64,000 nt of DNA from Brotaphodocola catenula. GTDB taxonomy: Bacteria > Bacillota > Clostridia > Lachnospirales > Lachnospiraceae. The stretch's first letter is position 1. Each line of letters starts with the position of its first letter. Below the pieces are notes generated by a model. It searched no databases and was not told where the DNA came from. It was given only the letters and a program-made list of their open reading frames with translations. Below are positions 8,245 to 17,196 of the stretch, piece after piece. The position numbers were made by a program, and so were the translations under genes. The stretch spans positions 1-64,000 of the forward strand of contig JAJEPU010000007.1 in the NCBI GenBank assembly GCA_020686985.1. The letters run 5' to 3'.

Positions 8245-8943
8245 TTATTCTACTTTCATCATTCGATATCCGACACCAACGTGGGTCTGGATATATTGAT
8301 GGGAGATGGGAGCCTGCTCTAGTTTTTTTCGCAGTGTTGCCATAAAGACGCGCAGAGATCCGATGTCTGTTTCTAGACTGCTTCCCCAGACATTCTGAAG
8401 AATGTATTTGTGGGTCAAAACTTTTCCGGTGTTGTGTGCCAATAAGCACAGTAGTTTGTACTCCATTGGAGTGAGAGAGAGTTCCTGATCGGCAAGATAG
8501 GCACAGCCGGATGCATAGTCAATGCGAAGCTGTCCGTTTTCGTAGACGGCTTCCTGGGAGAGATTGTTCTGCATGAGTGCAAGACGCCGTTGGACCACAC
8601 GCAGACGGGCAAGAAGTTCGTCTACCGAAAAAGGTTTTGTCAGATAGTCGTCAGCGCCGGCATCCAAAGCATCGATTTTATCGATATCTTCACTTCTGGC
8701 GCTGATGACGATGATGGGAACATTTGACCAGCTTCTGATCCGCCGAATGACCTCAACTCCGTCGATATCTGGCAGCCCTAAATCCAGAAGAATGATATCA
8801 GGATTGTGAGAGGCAGCTTCCATCACGGCTCCCTCACCGATTGCGGAAGTGATAAACCGATAATCATGTGCTTTCAGTGTGGTGGTGATCAGATTTCGGA
8901 CAGGGGTGTCGTCTTCGACTACTAAAACCTGGAATTTACTCAT
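8245..8943 (-). CDS. kdpE: KdpE-type response regulator
   Basis: A 232-residue OmpR/PhoB-class regulator. The receiver domain carries the acidic pocket VVEDD, the phosphoacceptor Asp in ILLDLGLPDIDG (about residue 54) and the switch Lys in YLTKPFS. The winged-helix DNA-binding domain includes LTPMEYKLLCLLAHNTGKVLTH and the recognition helix near GSLRVFMATLRKKLE, ending GVGYRMM as in KdpE. It overlaps kdpD by 8 bases and is the last gene of the trkH-trkA-kdpDE series. A set of GTATTAA direct repeats upstream of trkH (14217-14254) is a possible target. Confidence 0.92.
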   Translation of the reverse strand: MSKFQVLVVEDDTPVRNLITTTLKAHDYRFITSAIGEGAVMEAASHNPDIILLDLGLPDIDGVEVIRRIRSWSNVPIIVISARSEDIDKIDALDAGADDYLTKPFSVDELLARLRVVQRRLALMQNNLSQEAVYENGQLRIDYASGCAYLADQELSLTPMEYKLLCLLAHNTGKVLTHKYILQNVWGSSLETDIGSLRVFMATLRKKLEQAPISHQYIQTHVGVGYRMMKVE

Positions 8944-11536
8944 AAAAAGGAACCTCCTCTAATGGAATGGTAAAGCTGAAAATAGCTCCGTGCGGCAGAT
9001 TGTCAGATACCGAAAGGACTCCGCCGTGAGCTTCTATAATGGATTTGCATAGATACAGTCCAAGTCCCAGACTGCGTCGGTTGTCTGCTATTTTTTGGTT
9101 TCCACAGTAAAATTTTTCAAAGATCCGTTCTTTGTCCGCGGGTGGAATCCCATTTCCGGTATCGGCGATGGAAAGCTCTGCCATATTTCCCTTTTTCTTT
9201 GAAGTGATAGTGATGGAAGAGTCTGCGGGGGTGTATTTTACTGCATTATCGATGATATTTGCGATAACCTGAACGAGAAGTTTTGCATCTGCTTTGACTA
9301 AAATCAGGTCATCATCAAAGGAAACTGAGAGCGTATGGCTGTTCAGTTTCCGCTTAATGTGCCAAATGGCCTCTTCAACAATTTCGCTGAGCAGTTCGGT
9401 GGAGGTGCGCAGAGTCATTTTTCCTTCTTCAATCCGGGTGGCATACAAAAGGTTTTCTACGAGATCAATGAGCCACATGGAGTCGTTGTAAATATCGGAA
9501 TAAATCTGTTGTTTTGTCTCTTCATCAAAATAATTTCCATTGCTCATCAGATTGCTTGCATTTCCGGAAATAGAGGTGAGTGGTGTGCGCAAATCGTGGG
9601 AAATTGTGCGGAGCATATTGGCGCGGAGTTGTTCGCTTTTTGCGAGGATTGCCGCGGCCTCTTTTTCACAGAGATTTTTCTCATTTTCAAGAGCGAGTGC
9701 TGCTTCTCCGAGAATGGAAAGCAGAATGCTGTGGGCAGGAGCATCCAGGGGCGTGTTTTTTGCCTCGATTCCGATGACTCCGTAAACCCGTTCATTCATG
9801 CGAAGAGCAAAATAGAGATACTGGGTGTGTGAGTGAGTATCTGTGGTTGCTCCGGCTGTGTGATTATTCGCTAAAACCCATTCTGCTGCGGCCCGTTCAC
9901 TCTCAAAGTGATAGGAAACAGGAATATTTGAAGTCTCTTTTGCCTGTGAAAAATAGGGTTCAGACAGTTTACCGTTTACATTTTCAAAGATTACTACGTT
10001 TCGTTCCAGAAGTTTTTGAATCTGCTTTGCTGTGGCTTCAAAGATTTCTCTTTTTCCATTTGCTTTGGAGAGCAGTTGGTCCGTGTCAAATAAAACTTTG
10101 GTCCGGTATGCAATCTTTGCAGATTGTCCGGCCTGTGCTTTGTATCGGATTGCCATGGTCCCTGTGATATAAGCGGTCAGAAACATGACAATAAAGGTGA
10201 CCGGATATCCAGTTCCATAGGCGGTGAGCGAAAATTTTGGAATGGTAAATAAATAATTGAAAATACATACACTTGCGACAGAAGAGATCAAACTGTAAAC
10301 CTGATGAGACGTCACGATGGAGGTTAACAGAACCCCCAGAATGTATACCATAATGATATTTGCACTTGTAAATCCCAGATGATCAAATAAGATGCTCAGC
10401 AGAGTGGCACCGAAAAGGATGGCACTGCTCTTGAGTGTGTTTGTGAAAATGCTGTGCTTTTTTAGATAATCGTTTCTTCTTTTCTGACGGTAAGGCAGTT
10501 CGCTACACAGATCCGGAATGATGTGAATATCCATTTCTGGATCGTAGGAGAGGAGCTGTTCGGTCAGGGTAGATTTTCCAAAAAAACGCTTACGGGTCAT
10601 CGCACTTCTGCCAAGGACAATTTTGGTGATACCGGATAATCTGGCATATTCGGCAATCTGGTAGGGGACATCATCCCCGTATATAGTCTCAATATTCGCA
10701 CCAAGCTGTTCTGCAAGTTTGATATGGTTGTGTAGCCGTTCTTTGTTTTCAGGTGTTTCTTCTGCAAAGTCAGGTGTTTCCACAAAGAGAGCGGTGAACT
10801 GACTGTTGAATGCCCGTGCCATTCGGGCAGCTGTTCGGATGATCTTTGCATTTGAGGGTGCTGAGGACAGACAGGCGAGGATATGCTCATCGGTGTGAAA
10901 ATTATTTGTTTTTGAAAGTTGGCTCGACAGGCGTTTTACCCGATCTGCACAGCGCCTGAGAGCAATTTCCCGTAGAGCGGTTAATTGTTCGACGGTAAGT
11001 TTGGAATCAGCAGTGTTTTTTTCTTGTAAACGTTCAATGAGTTCCTGCGGTTCGATGTCAATTAATTCTACTTGGTCTGCATTGTCGAAGATGGAATCTG
11101 GGATGCGGTTCCAGGTGGTGATTCCTGTGATGGAGGCCACAGTGTCATGAAGGCTTTCAAGGTTGCTCACGTTGACGGTCGTGTATACATCAATTCCATG
11201 ATTGATCAGTTCCATTACTTCCTGATAACGTTTTTTATGGCGGCATGGCGCCTGATTTGAATGTGCCAGTTCATCGACCAGAATCAATTCAGGATTCCGG
11301 CTCAATGCAAGATCGATGTCAAAATTCTGTTTTTCACAGCTGAGCCATTCGAGTTGGCTGAGAACATCCGCTAATTCTGAGTCTTTTTCTAAAGTATGCA
11401 GGGCAACGTAACCGACAACGACATCTATTCCCTGTTCTTTAGCGGTCAAAGCAGCCTTTAGCATGGAATGGGTTTTGCCGATGCTTTCTGCATAACTGAA
11501 AAAAATTTTTAAACGCCCTTTTTTTATTTGATCCAT
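8936..11536 (-). CDS. kdpD: KdpD-type sensor histidine kinase
   Basis: An 866-residue membrane kinase, close to the usual KdpD length. Order: KdpD N-terminal domain (1-210), universal-stress-like domain (about 215-360, where KdpD proteins of other species bind c-di-AMP), four clustered membrane helices (about 380-475), a GAF-like region, then HisKA (ISHDLRTPLTSISG) and HATPase (DNAVKYTP, DTGNGIP). The N-terminal Walker A is degenerate: FFSYAESIGKTHSML lacks the first glycine of the usual GxxxGxGKT. Start 11536 is 9 bases from AGGAGG; ATG 11542 is only 3 bases away. No kdpFABC genes are nearby, so it probably senses conditions for the adjacent Trk system. Confidence 0.92.
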   Translation of the reverse strand: MDQIKKGRLKIFFSYAESIGKTHSMLKAALTAKEQGIDVVVGYVALHTLEKDSELADVLSQLEWLSCEKQNFDIDLALSRNPELILVDELAHSNQAPCRHKKRYQEVMELINHGIDVYTTVNVSNLESLHDTVASITGITTWNRIPDSIFDNADQVELIDIEPQELIERLQEKNTADSKLTVEQLTALREIALRRCADRVKRLSSQLSKTNNFHTDEHILACLSSAPSNAKIIRTAARMARAFNSQFTALFVETPDFAEETPENKERLHNHIKLAEQLGANIETIYGDDVPYQIAEYARLSGITKIVLGRSAMTRKRFFGKSTLTEQLLSYDPEMDIHIIPDLCSELPYRQKRRNDYLKKHSIFTNTLKSSAILFGATLLSILFDHLGFTSANIIMVYILGVLLTSIVTSHQVYSLISSVASVCIFNYLFTIPKFSLTAYGTGYPVTFIVMFLTAYITGTMAIRYKAQAGQSAKIAYRTKVLFDTDQLLSKANGKREIFEATAKQIQKLLERNVVIFENVNGKLSEPYFSQAKETSNIPVSYHFESERAAAEWVLANNHTAGATTDTHSHTQYLYFALRMNERVYGVIGIEAKNTPLDAPAHSILLSILGEAALALENEKNLCEKEAAAILAKSEQLRANMLRTISHDLRTPLTSISGNASNLMSNGNYFDEETKQQIYSDIYNDSMWLIDLVENLLYATRIEEGKMTLRTSTELLSEIVEEAIWHIKRKLNSHTLSVSFDDDLILVKADAKLLVQVIANIIDNAVKYTPADSSITITSKKKGNMAELSIADTGNGIPPADKERIFEKFYCGNQKIADNRRSLGLGLYLCKSIIEAHGGVLSVSDNLPHGAIFSFTIPLEEVPFYE

Positions 11537-11569
11537 GTGCATGATCCTCCTGGTCTACGGCAAATTTTA

Positions 11570-12049
11570 TCACAAAAACGTTGTTTTTTCCACCAGGAAT
11601 ACGTTCTCAAATGCGAGTAGAATTCGATCACGGCATTGAGAGGAGACATGTCTGTTCCACACGATCCAGAAACAGCAGTTCGCATCTGGATTTTTGAGAT
11701 GGATACGTCCAAAATCGGGATCGTCCGGCAGTTTCTGGATGTTTTGTTCAGAGATAAAAGCGAGGTCCACCGCACCATCGGAAATTCTTTGTAAGAGCTG
11801 ACGAAAACTCCTGATGCTGAAATGAAATTCCATGCATGGACTTATATGAAAGCAGGAGTCTAATGTTTTGATGGAAAGATTCAGCAGGACAGGGGTGTCA
11901 GTGGCAATGGAGATGACGGTGCTTTGCTCAGGCAGAAACTGTCTGTTGTTCTGCTCCATGAAATCATCAAAACGCTTTGATAGATAATATCCAAATGAAA
12001 AAATAATGAGCGCGGTAACGCTTAAAAGCAGTTTGTCAGTCCACTTCAT
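11570..12049 (-). CDS. Small membrane-anchored protein in the trk-kdp operon
   Basis: A 159-residue protein with one N-terminal membrane anchor (about residues 6-22, LLLSVTALIIFSFGYYLS), placing the rest outside the cell. The external part contains VISIATDTPVLLNLSIKTLD and later DGAVDLAFISEQNI, wording reminiscent of the effector-binding half of LysR-type or periplasmic binding domains, but too short for a complete one. Start 12049 is 6 bases after GGGGGTG; ATG 12064 is a poorer candidate. It sits between trkA and kdpD in the same direction, so it could be an accessory sensor for the kinase. That role is inference only. Confidence 0.65.
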   Translation of the reverse strand: MKWTDKLLLSVTALIIFSFGYYLSKRFDDFMEQNNRQFLPEQSTVISIATDTPVLLNLSIKTLDSCFHISPCMEFHFSIRSFRQLLQRISDGAVDLAFISEQNIQKLPDDPDFGRIHLKNPDANCCFWIVWNRHVSSQCRDRILLAFENVFLVEKTTFL

Positions 12050-12115
12050 TTGCTTCACCCCCATATGTTTGTTGTTCGTATATGTATGTTTATATCTTGC
12101 AGAAGGTCTTGATGC

Positions 12116-12763
12116 TCAGATATGGAAACATTTTTGAATTGCCTTCTGCGCTCCGAGGACAAGAATGGATTTCTCAGCGCTGAGAACGGTATCCGGTGTG
12201 ATATTCATGTGCAGTTTGCCATTCTCTCGAATGGCGAGAATGCTGATGCCGTATTTTTTGCGGATGTCAAGCTGGAGAATGGATTTTCCGGTCCATTCTG
12301 AGGGGACAGAGAGTTCAAATATGGAGTAATTTTCGTCCAGTTCAATGTAGTCTAAAATATTATCGGACGTACAGCGGATCGCAGTCCAGGAAGCTAACTG
12401 TTTTTCCGGATAGACAACTTCATCTGCTCCATTTCGCAGTAAAAATTTTTCCTGCACTCCGGTGGAGGCCCGGGCGATTACTTTTTTTGCACCCAGTTCT
12501 TTTAAGAGAGAGGCTGTCTCGAGAGAATTTTGAAAATTGTCTCCGATGGCGACAATGCACGCATCAAAATTTCGTATTCCGAGAGAGGAAAGAAATTCTT
12601 CATTTGTGCTGTCTCCAATCTGTGCATTTGTGACGAAGGGAAGAACAGAATTTACGCGTTCTTCATTGCTGTCTACTGCCATAACCTGGTGGTTTAATTC
12701 GTTGAGTTTCCGGGCAATGTGTTTGCCGAAACGTCCAAGTCCAATTAATAATACTGATTTCAT
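12116..12763 (-). CDS. trkA: TrkA/KtrA-type potassium uptake regulatory subunit
   Basis: A 215-residue cytosolic gating protein with two domains. The RCK-N Rossmann domain starts SVLLIGLGRFGKHIA, with the acidic ribose-binding residue in VMAVDSNEERV. The RCK-C domain occupies about residues 135-215. Rings of such proteins bind nucleotides, and in many Firmicutes c-di-AMP at RCK-C, to open or close the TrkH/KtrB channel. It starts 11 bases after trkH ends, with AAGGAG 8 bases before the ATG. It is almost certainly the partner of the adjacent trkH. Confidence 0.93.
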   Translation of the reverse strand: MKSVLLIGLGRFGKHIARKLNELNHQVMAVDSNEERVNSVLPFVTNAQIGDSTNEEFLSSLGIRNFDACIVAIGDNFQNSLETASLLKELGAKKVIARASTGVQEKFLLRNGADEVVYPEKQLASWTAIRCTSDNILDYIELDENYSIFELSVPSEWTGKSILQLDIRKKYGISILAIRENGKLHMNITPDTVLSAEKSILVLGAQKAIQKCFHI

Positions 12764-12774
12764 AAATAAACTCC

Positions 12775-14121
12775 TTATCCGACGGTTAGTTTTTCTTGGG
12801 GGAATCTCGCCGTGTGTCCTTGATTTCCAGATAGAGCGGAAAAAATAAGAGTTAAACCGCCTACCCGTCCTATGTACATTAAGAAAATTAAGAGGAATCG
12901 GGATAAGATTCCGAGTTGTGGGGTGATTCCGAGTGTCAGGCCTACGGTACCGATTGCTGAGGCGGTTTCAAATAGGCAGACAAGCAGGGGAAGATTTTCG
13001 ATTCGGCTGATGATAAATCCTCCGAATACGAATAAGGTAAGGTACATCATCAGAATGGTTGCGGCATTCCGGATCGTGTCATCATCAACCCGTCGCCCAA
13101 AGAAATGGGTGTGCTCCCTGCGACGGAAAACGGAGATCGCTGTGGAGAGAAGGACTGCGATAGTTGTCGTTTTCATACCACCGGCAGTGGATCCGGGAGA
13201 GCCTCCGATCAACATCAGAATGATCATGATGGCAATGCCGACTTCGCTGAGCTGGGTCAAGTCGATGGTGTTGAATCCGGCAGTCCTCGGAGTGACTGCC
13301 TGAAAAAGGGAGATGAGGATCCTCTTCCCGACCGGAATATGTTCAAATTCCAAAAAGAAAAAATAGAGTGCAGGAAGAACGATCAGCAGGGAGGTTGTCA
13401 GAAGGATGATTTTGCTCTGCATGCGATATTTTTGAATATGGCAGGTGTGGCTTTTGATATCATCCCAGGTCATAAATCCGATTCCGCCAAGGATGATAAG
13501 TGACATGACAGAGAGATTGATGACAGGATTTTCAATGAAGGATGTCAGAGAGGAGTAAGGCGCTTCGATTCCCATCAAATCGAATCCGGCATTGCAAAAT
13601 GCTGAGATCGAATGAAAAAATGCGTACCACATTCCTTTTCGTGCTCCGAACATTTTATAAAAACTTGGAAACATGCTCACTGCACCGATCAATTCAAAAA
13701 TTATGGTTATTTTGATGATGAATCCGGTTAATCGTACAATTCCGCCCACTTTATGTGCAGAAATTGCCTCCTGCATCGTACTGCGCTGTTTTAGGCTGAT
13801 TCGCTTTCCAGATATGACGGAAATTGCGACTGCCACGGTAATAACGCCCATGCCTCCGATCTGGATGAGAAAAAGGATGATGGTCTGCCCGAATGTGCTC
13901 CAGTAGGTTGCGGTATCTCTCACGATCAGCCCAGTAACGCAAACTGCTGATGTGGCAGTGAAAAGTGCGTCGGTGAAGATTGCCCCTTTTCCATCCTGAG
14001 TGGAAATCGGCAGCATCAACAGCAGACTTCCCAACAGAATGACACCTGCAAAACCGAGAATAATAATCTGTGAGGAGGATAAATGTTTTTTTATGTACCT
14101 TGTGTGTCTTATGTGTTTCAT
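12775..14121 (-). CDS. trkH: TrkH/KtrB-type potassium translocating subunit
   Basis: A 448-residue membrane protein with four repeats of the M1-pore-M2 fold that form a potassium pathway. Each pore loop is visible: TSAVCVTGL, ISAFCNAGFD, TPRTAGFN and SAIGTVGLTLG, each holding the conserved selectivity glycine. The gating loop region GGSPGSTAGGMKTTT is also present. Length suits KtrB rather than the longer proteobacterial TrkH. AAGGA precedes the ATG by 8 bases. It is the first gene of a five-gene minus-strand operon, and GTATTAA repeats lie about 100-130 bases upstream. Confidence 0.94.
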   Translation of the reverse strand: MKHIRHTRYIKKHLSSSQIIILGFAGVILLGSLLLMLPISTQDGKGAIFTDALFTATSAVCVTGLIVRDTATYWSTFGQTIILFLIQIGGMGVITVAVAISVISGKRISLKQRSTMQEAISAHKVGGIVRLTGFIIKITIIFELIGAVSMFPSFYKMFGARKGMWYAFFHSISAFCNAGFDLMGIEAPYSSLTSFIENPVINLSVMSLIILGGIGFMTWDDIKSHTCHIQKYRMQSKIILLTTSLLIVLPALYFFFLEFEHIPVGKRILISLFQAVTPRTAGFNTIDLTQLSEVGIAIMIILMLIGGSPGSTAGGMKTTTIAVLLSTAISVFRRREHTHFFGRRVDDDTIRNAATILMMYLTLFVFGGFIISRIENLPLLVCLFETASAIGTVGLTLGITPQLGILSRFLLIFLMYIGRVGGLTLIFSALSGNQGHTARFPQEKLTVG

Positions 14122-14216
14122 ATTTGTATCCTTGTCTTTATTTGTGTTTTGCCTTGATATTTACTGCAAGTTGTTTTGATTTCTGATTTTATTATTCCAT
14201 ATGAGGCATAAAATGT

Positions 14217-14254
14217 GTATTAGTGTCGATTTGACGGTATTAAATTTGTATTAA
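14217..14254 (-). promoter_or_regulatory. GTATTAA direct repeats upstream of trkH (possible KdpE sites)
   Basis: GTATTAA occurs at 14237-14243 and 14248-14254, and GTATTAG at 14217-14223. Spacings of 11 and 20 bases place all three on one face of the helix, as for OmpR-class regulators. They lie 96-133 bases upstream of trkH. Read on the minus strand the unit is TTAATAC. Binding by the KdpE encoded in the same operon is inference. Confidence 0.4.
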
Positions 14255-14297
14255 GATGGGCAAAAAATATTTTTTGTTGCATCAGCGGAAGAAACAC

Positions 14298-14333
14298 GAT
14301 AAAATAAAAGATGGAACGCATTTACTGCATTCC
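14298..14333 (-). terminator. Minus-strand intrinsic terminator upstream of trkH
   Basis: On the minus strand GGAATGCA, loop GTAAA, TGCGTTCC (14333 down to 14313) is followed by a T-rich tail read from 14312-14298. One T-G pair is a valid wobble only on the minus strand; on the plus strand it would be an A-C mismatch. It ends the structured RNA candidate at 14337-14455. Confidence 0.6.
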
Positions 14334-14336
14334 GCT

Positions 14337-14455
14337 TCACCAGTTCTGGGAGGAGTATGGGTTTTCCGCCTGTATCGGAGGTGTCCGGTCTCACATTTGA
14401 TTATCCCGAGAACACACTCCGGCTGGTGAGAACTTCATAATGAAGAATGAAAAGT
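14337..14455 (-). ncRNA. Unidentified structured RNA or leader upstream of trkH
   Basis: Nested pairings: TCACCAG/CTGGTGA (14337-14343/14423-14429) encloses an 8-bp stem (14352-14359/14413-14420) whose one imperfect pair is G-U on the minus strand but A-C on the plus strand. Upstream on the minus strand a GAACTT/AAGTTC hairpin precedes it, and an intrinsic terminator follows. This could be a riboswitch-type leader of the trkH operon or a short independent RNA ending about 180 bases before trkH. It does not match the c-di-AMP (ydaO) consensus as I know it. The 5' end is a guess. Confidence 0.45.
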
Positions 14456-14497
14456 TCATAAATATCATAAATAAAAAATAAGGTCTGATTTTTTAGC

Positions 14498-14550
14498 GCA
14501 TGCAGAGAGAATTCGTTTGATTCTTTTCTGCATGCGCGTTTTTGTGAATG
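14498..14550 (+). terminator. Plus-strand hairpin with T-tail
   Basis: GCGCATGCAGA pairs perfectly with TCTGCATGCGC (about 14500-14510 and 14525-14536) and is followed on the plus strand by GTTTTTGTG. No plus-strand gene ends nearby, so its purpose is unclear. The rest of 14551-14794 is AT-rich leader of jetA with no other feature I can support. Confidence 0.6.
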
Positions 14551-14794
14551 GAAAAATCAAAAATCAAGAATTAAAAATCAAGAACTAAAATCGAACATAT
14601 GATCGAAAATAATTGCTATTTTGGAAAAAATGTGATAAGATAAAGGAAAATAAAAAAGTGCCCAAGAGGCATGAAACGATGTCACCAGTTTGTGATATGG
14701 GGACGGTGACAAGCTGACAAAGCAGAATGGCTGGAATGTAGTGTGATAGATGGAATGCATTCTGTCTTTGAAGGAAGAGAGGAAAGAGGGAGAT

Positions 14795-16408
14795 ATGCCG
14801 AAACTTTTTGATATGATTCCATCTGGTTTTTTTAACTGCCTGTCAAGCGCGGGCAATAACCAGATTTATTCGGATTGCCTCCAGTTGATTTATGATCAGT
14901 ATGAGAGGGAGGTATCTTATCGGATCGCGCGAAGCCGAATTCGAGACGCACTGGCATCGTATCTGCTTGAGAATCAGGTCAATGAGCTGGAGCCGGATCT
15001 GGATCTGAGCATGAATCTTGAACAGAATCTCGATCAGAATTTTGACCGGAATTTGGATGATCAGGAGACAGGTCCCGATCCGTCTTTGGAAGCAGATAGA
15101 GATAGAAACTTAAGAAAAGAGAATGTGGATAGGGAGGAGACTTCTTCCTCGGCAAGGCGAAACTACAATGAGCTGGCGAATGCGGTGATTCGCCGTTTTT
15201 GTTCTAAAGAGGTCGGCTGGCTTGAGGAAGACACGGATGATGCCACCTATGAAAAGCACATTGAGATGACGGAACAGGGGATTTTGCTCGCAGAGTTTTT
15301 GCAACAACTGCGAAAGCCGGAGCGGGAGGAGTTTTCCAGCTACCTTTATAACATTTACAATATCCTGCACAATGAAGATCAGTGGAAGCATGAGCCGTAT
15401 GTAAATGGTTTAAAGAATATTTACCGGAATGCAAAGATGCTCTCGAAATCCCTGAAACGTCTCTCCACCTTTATCCGAAAGATCATTGAGCGGATGGCTG
15501 AGGAGGAGACGCTTGAGAGTCTGACGGAGAATGTGATCGAGTACTGCGAAGGAGATTTCATCCGGGAGTATGCGCGTCTGACGAAACAGCAGAATATTCA
15601 TCTGTACCGGACATTTATCCGACAGAAGCTTGATGAGATTCAGACCAATCAAGAACTCTATGAGGAGCTTGCGAGGGAGTGCGCAAGGGAAGAAGAGATC
15701 ACGCTCTGGGAGGCGGAAGATGCTGTCCTTGATATGATTCAGGCGACGCGCAATTTCCTGACGGAAGACTATGACAAGATTATGCGGGATATCAAGCATA
15801 AAATCAATGTCTACTTACAGATTGCGATTGGCAGAGCGCGATTTATCCGCAATCAGGACACGGATGTGCGCGGAAGTGTCGAGCAGACGATCCGTTATCT
15901 TGCGCGGGAGATGAAGATGGTCGGATGGAAAGATTCGCTCGGGGAAGATTTGCAGTCGCTGTTCGCTCTGGAAAAGAATGAGTTTCTCGACCTTGATTCT
16001 CTGCGCTATCCGAGAAAGATACAGAGAATCCGCAAGGAGACGGTTTCGGAGTTTCAAGAGATGACGAGTGAGGATGTCGAGCAGGCTCGTCTCGCACACG
16101 AGAGAGAGTCCTACAATCCATACTCGAAAGACCGGATGAAGCAGTATTTGGATCGCGCGATGGAGGAGGCGATTCGAAAGAGCGATTGTGTGGGTGAGAC
16201 AGAGACGGGGAAAGGATCTGCGGTTCTCACGAGTGAGGATCTTCCGCTTTCAGACAGTGAGGATCTTCTGTGTGCATTGTCTGCGGTTGCCTATGCGAAT
16301 GAAAATGGCTACACCGTAGAGCCGGCGGACGGATATGTGAGGGCAGATCATCTGCTCCTGCGTCGGTTTGAGATTCGCAGGGCAGACAAGCCAGATGAAA
16401 TAAAATAA
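14795..16408 (+). CDS. jetA: JetA-like subunit of a Wadjet/MksBEF-type SMC complex
   Basis: A 537-residue protein whose opening (PKLFDMIPSGFFNCLSS, then QIYSDCLQLIYDQYERE) matches my memory of the JetA family, the kleisin-like (MksF/MukF-type) subunit of Wadjet complexes. Most of it is helical with long charged segments, as expected for a kleisin. Residues about 68-112 are an Asp/Asn/Glu-rich low-complexity insert (DLDLSMNLEQNLDQNFDRNLDD) that looks like an expanded linker. ATG 14795 follows AGAGGGAG; a longer frame from 14750 has no ribosome site. It is followed 53 bases later by jetB and then jetC. The assignment is strengthened by this gene order. Confidence 0.8.
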   Translation: MPKLFDMIPSGFFNCLSSAGNNQIYSDCLQLIYDQYEREVSYRIARSRIRDALASYLLENQVNELEPDLDLSMNLEQNLDQNFDRNLDDQETGPDPSLEADRDRNLRKENVDREETSSSARRNYNELANAVIRRFCSKEVGWLEEDTDDATYEKHIEMTEQGILLAEFLQQLRKPEREEFSSYLYNIYNILHNEDQWKHEPYVNGLKNIYRNAKMLSKSLKRLSTFIRKIIERMAEEETLESLTENVIEYCEGDFIREYARLTKQQNIHLYRTFIRQKLDEIQTNQELYEELARECAREEEITLWEAEDAVLDMIQATRNFLTEDYDKIMRDIKHKINVYLQIAIGRARFIRNQDTDVRGSVEQTIRYLAREMKMVGWKDSLGEDLQSLFALEKNEFLDLDSLRYPRKIQRIRKETVSEFQEMTSEDVEQARLAHERESYNPYSKDRMKQYLDRAMEEAIRKSDCVGETETGKGSAVLTSEDLPLSDSEDLLCALSAVAYANENGYTVEPADGYVRADHLLLRRFEIRRADKPDEIK

Positions 16409-16461
16409 ATACGATTCCGTATGTACTTTATATGGGATTTTACATAGAGGGAGAAAAGAAG

Positions 16462-17196
16462 ATGGGCATGGATGCTTACTGGGAGGACTATACATCATCG
16501 GAAAAGAGTATGTTTACAAAAGCCTGCCGAAGACTTTTGAAGGGAACTTTTGTGGTTCGGGACAGGGATGAGGATAGCAGAAAGCTGTATTACTTTATCA
16601 CAAAGAGACCGGACCCGATTTCCCTGTATTTTTCTTATATTGGATTTGAGATTGTGATAGACCGCGAAAACGGGGTTGTGATGCTGAAAAACTGTGCGCA
16701 GTCGGGGGAGGACGGAAAGATTCAGGCGAATCGATATGCCCTGCGAAAAGTGGACAGCATGGTACTCTGTTGTCTGTGGACGCTCTACATCGATCGGATT
16801 CGCTCGGGCAGACTCTCGAGAGCGGTTCAGATCTCCATGACGGATCTGAGACTGGAGCTGGACAAGTACGGTCTGAAGGATCTTGTGGATAAGAGCACGA
16901 TGAGTGCGATTCTCACGATCTTTTCGAGTTACAACCTGCTGGATCTCGAAGGAAAAGTCGGAGATCCGGACTGCCAGATCTGGTTGTATCCGTCTCTCCA
17001 GTTTGCGCTGAATACGGATGAGATCCGCAGATTTGTGGAGAATGCGGACAGACGGATGAGAGATCTCGAGGACGAGAACGAGGACAGATTGACGATGGAC
17101 AGGATGACGGACAGGGATGAAAACGAAGACAGCGAGGATGCAGGAAGTGACAGAGATGCAGTGGAAGGAGACGCCGATGAAGACGGAGATGAATAA
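16462..17196 (+). CDS. jetB: JetB-like subunit (DUF4194)
   Basis: A 244-residue protein of the small KITE-like (MksE/MukE-type) class in Wadjet operons. The block LYFSYIGFEIVIDRENGVVMLKN, followed by RYALRKVDSMVLCCLWTLY, is characteristic of DUF4194 proteins; winged-helix segments follow (ISMTDLRLELDKYGLKDLVD). The last 35 residues are a highly acidic low-complexity tail (repeats of D, E, R, M and T) absent from a minimal family member. ATG 16462 follows GAGGGAG; an upstream in-frame ATG at 16432 lacks a site. It overlaps jetC by 20 bases, indicating translational coupling. Confidence 0.8.
   Translation: MGMDAYWEDYTSSEKSMFTKACRRLLKGTFVVRDRDEDSRKLYYFITKRPDPISLYFSYIGFEIVIDRENGVVMLKNCAQSGEDGKIQANRYALRKVDSMVLCCLWTLYIDRIRSGRLSRAVQISMTDLRLELDKYGLKDLVDKSTMSAILTIFSSYNLLDLEGKVGDPDCQIWLYPSLQFALNTDEIRRFVENADRRMRDLEDENEDRLTMDRMTDRDENEDSEDAGSDRDAVEGDADEDGDE

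Noticed and set aside
14337..14455. 6S RNA or c-di-AMP riboswitch at the trkH upstream element
   Set aside because: Length and conserved segments do not match either family as I know them; left as unidentified.
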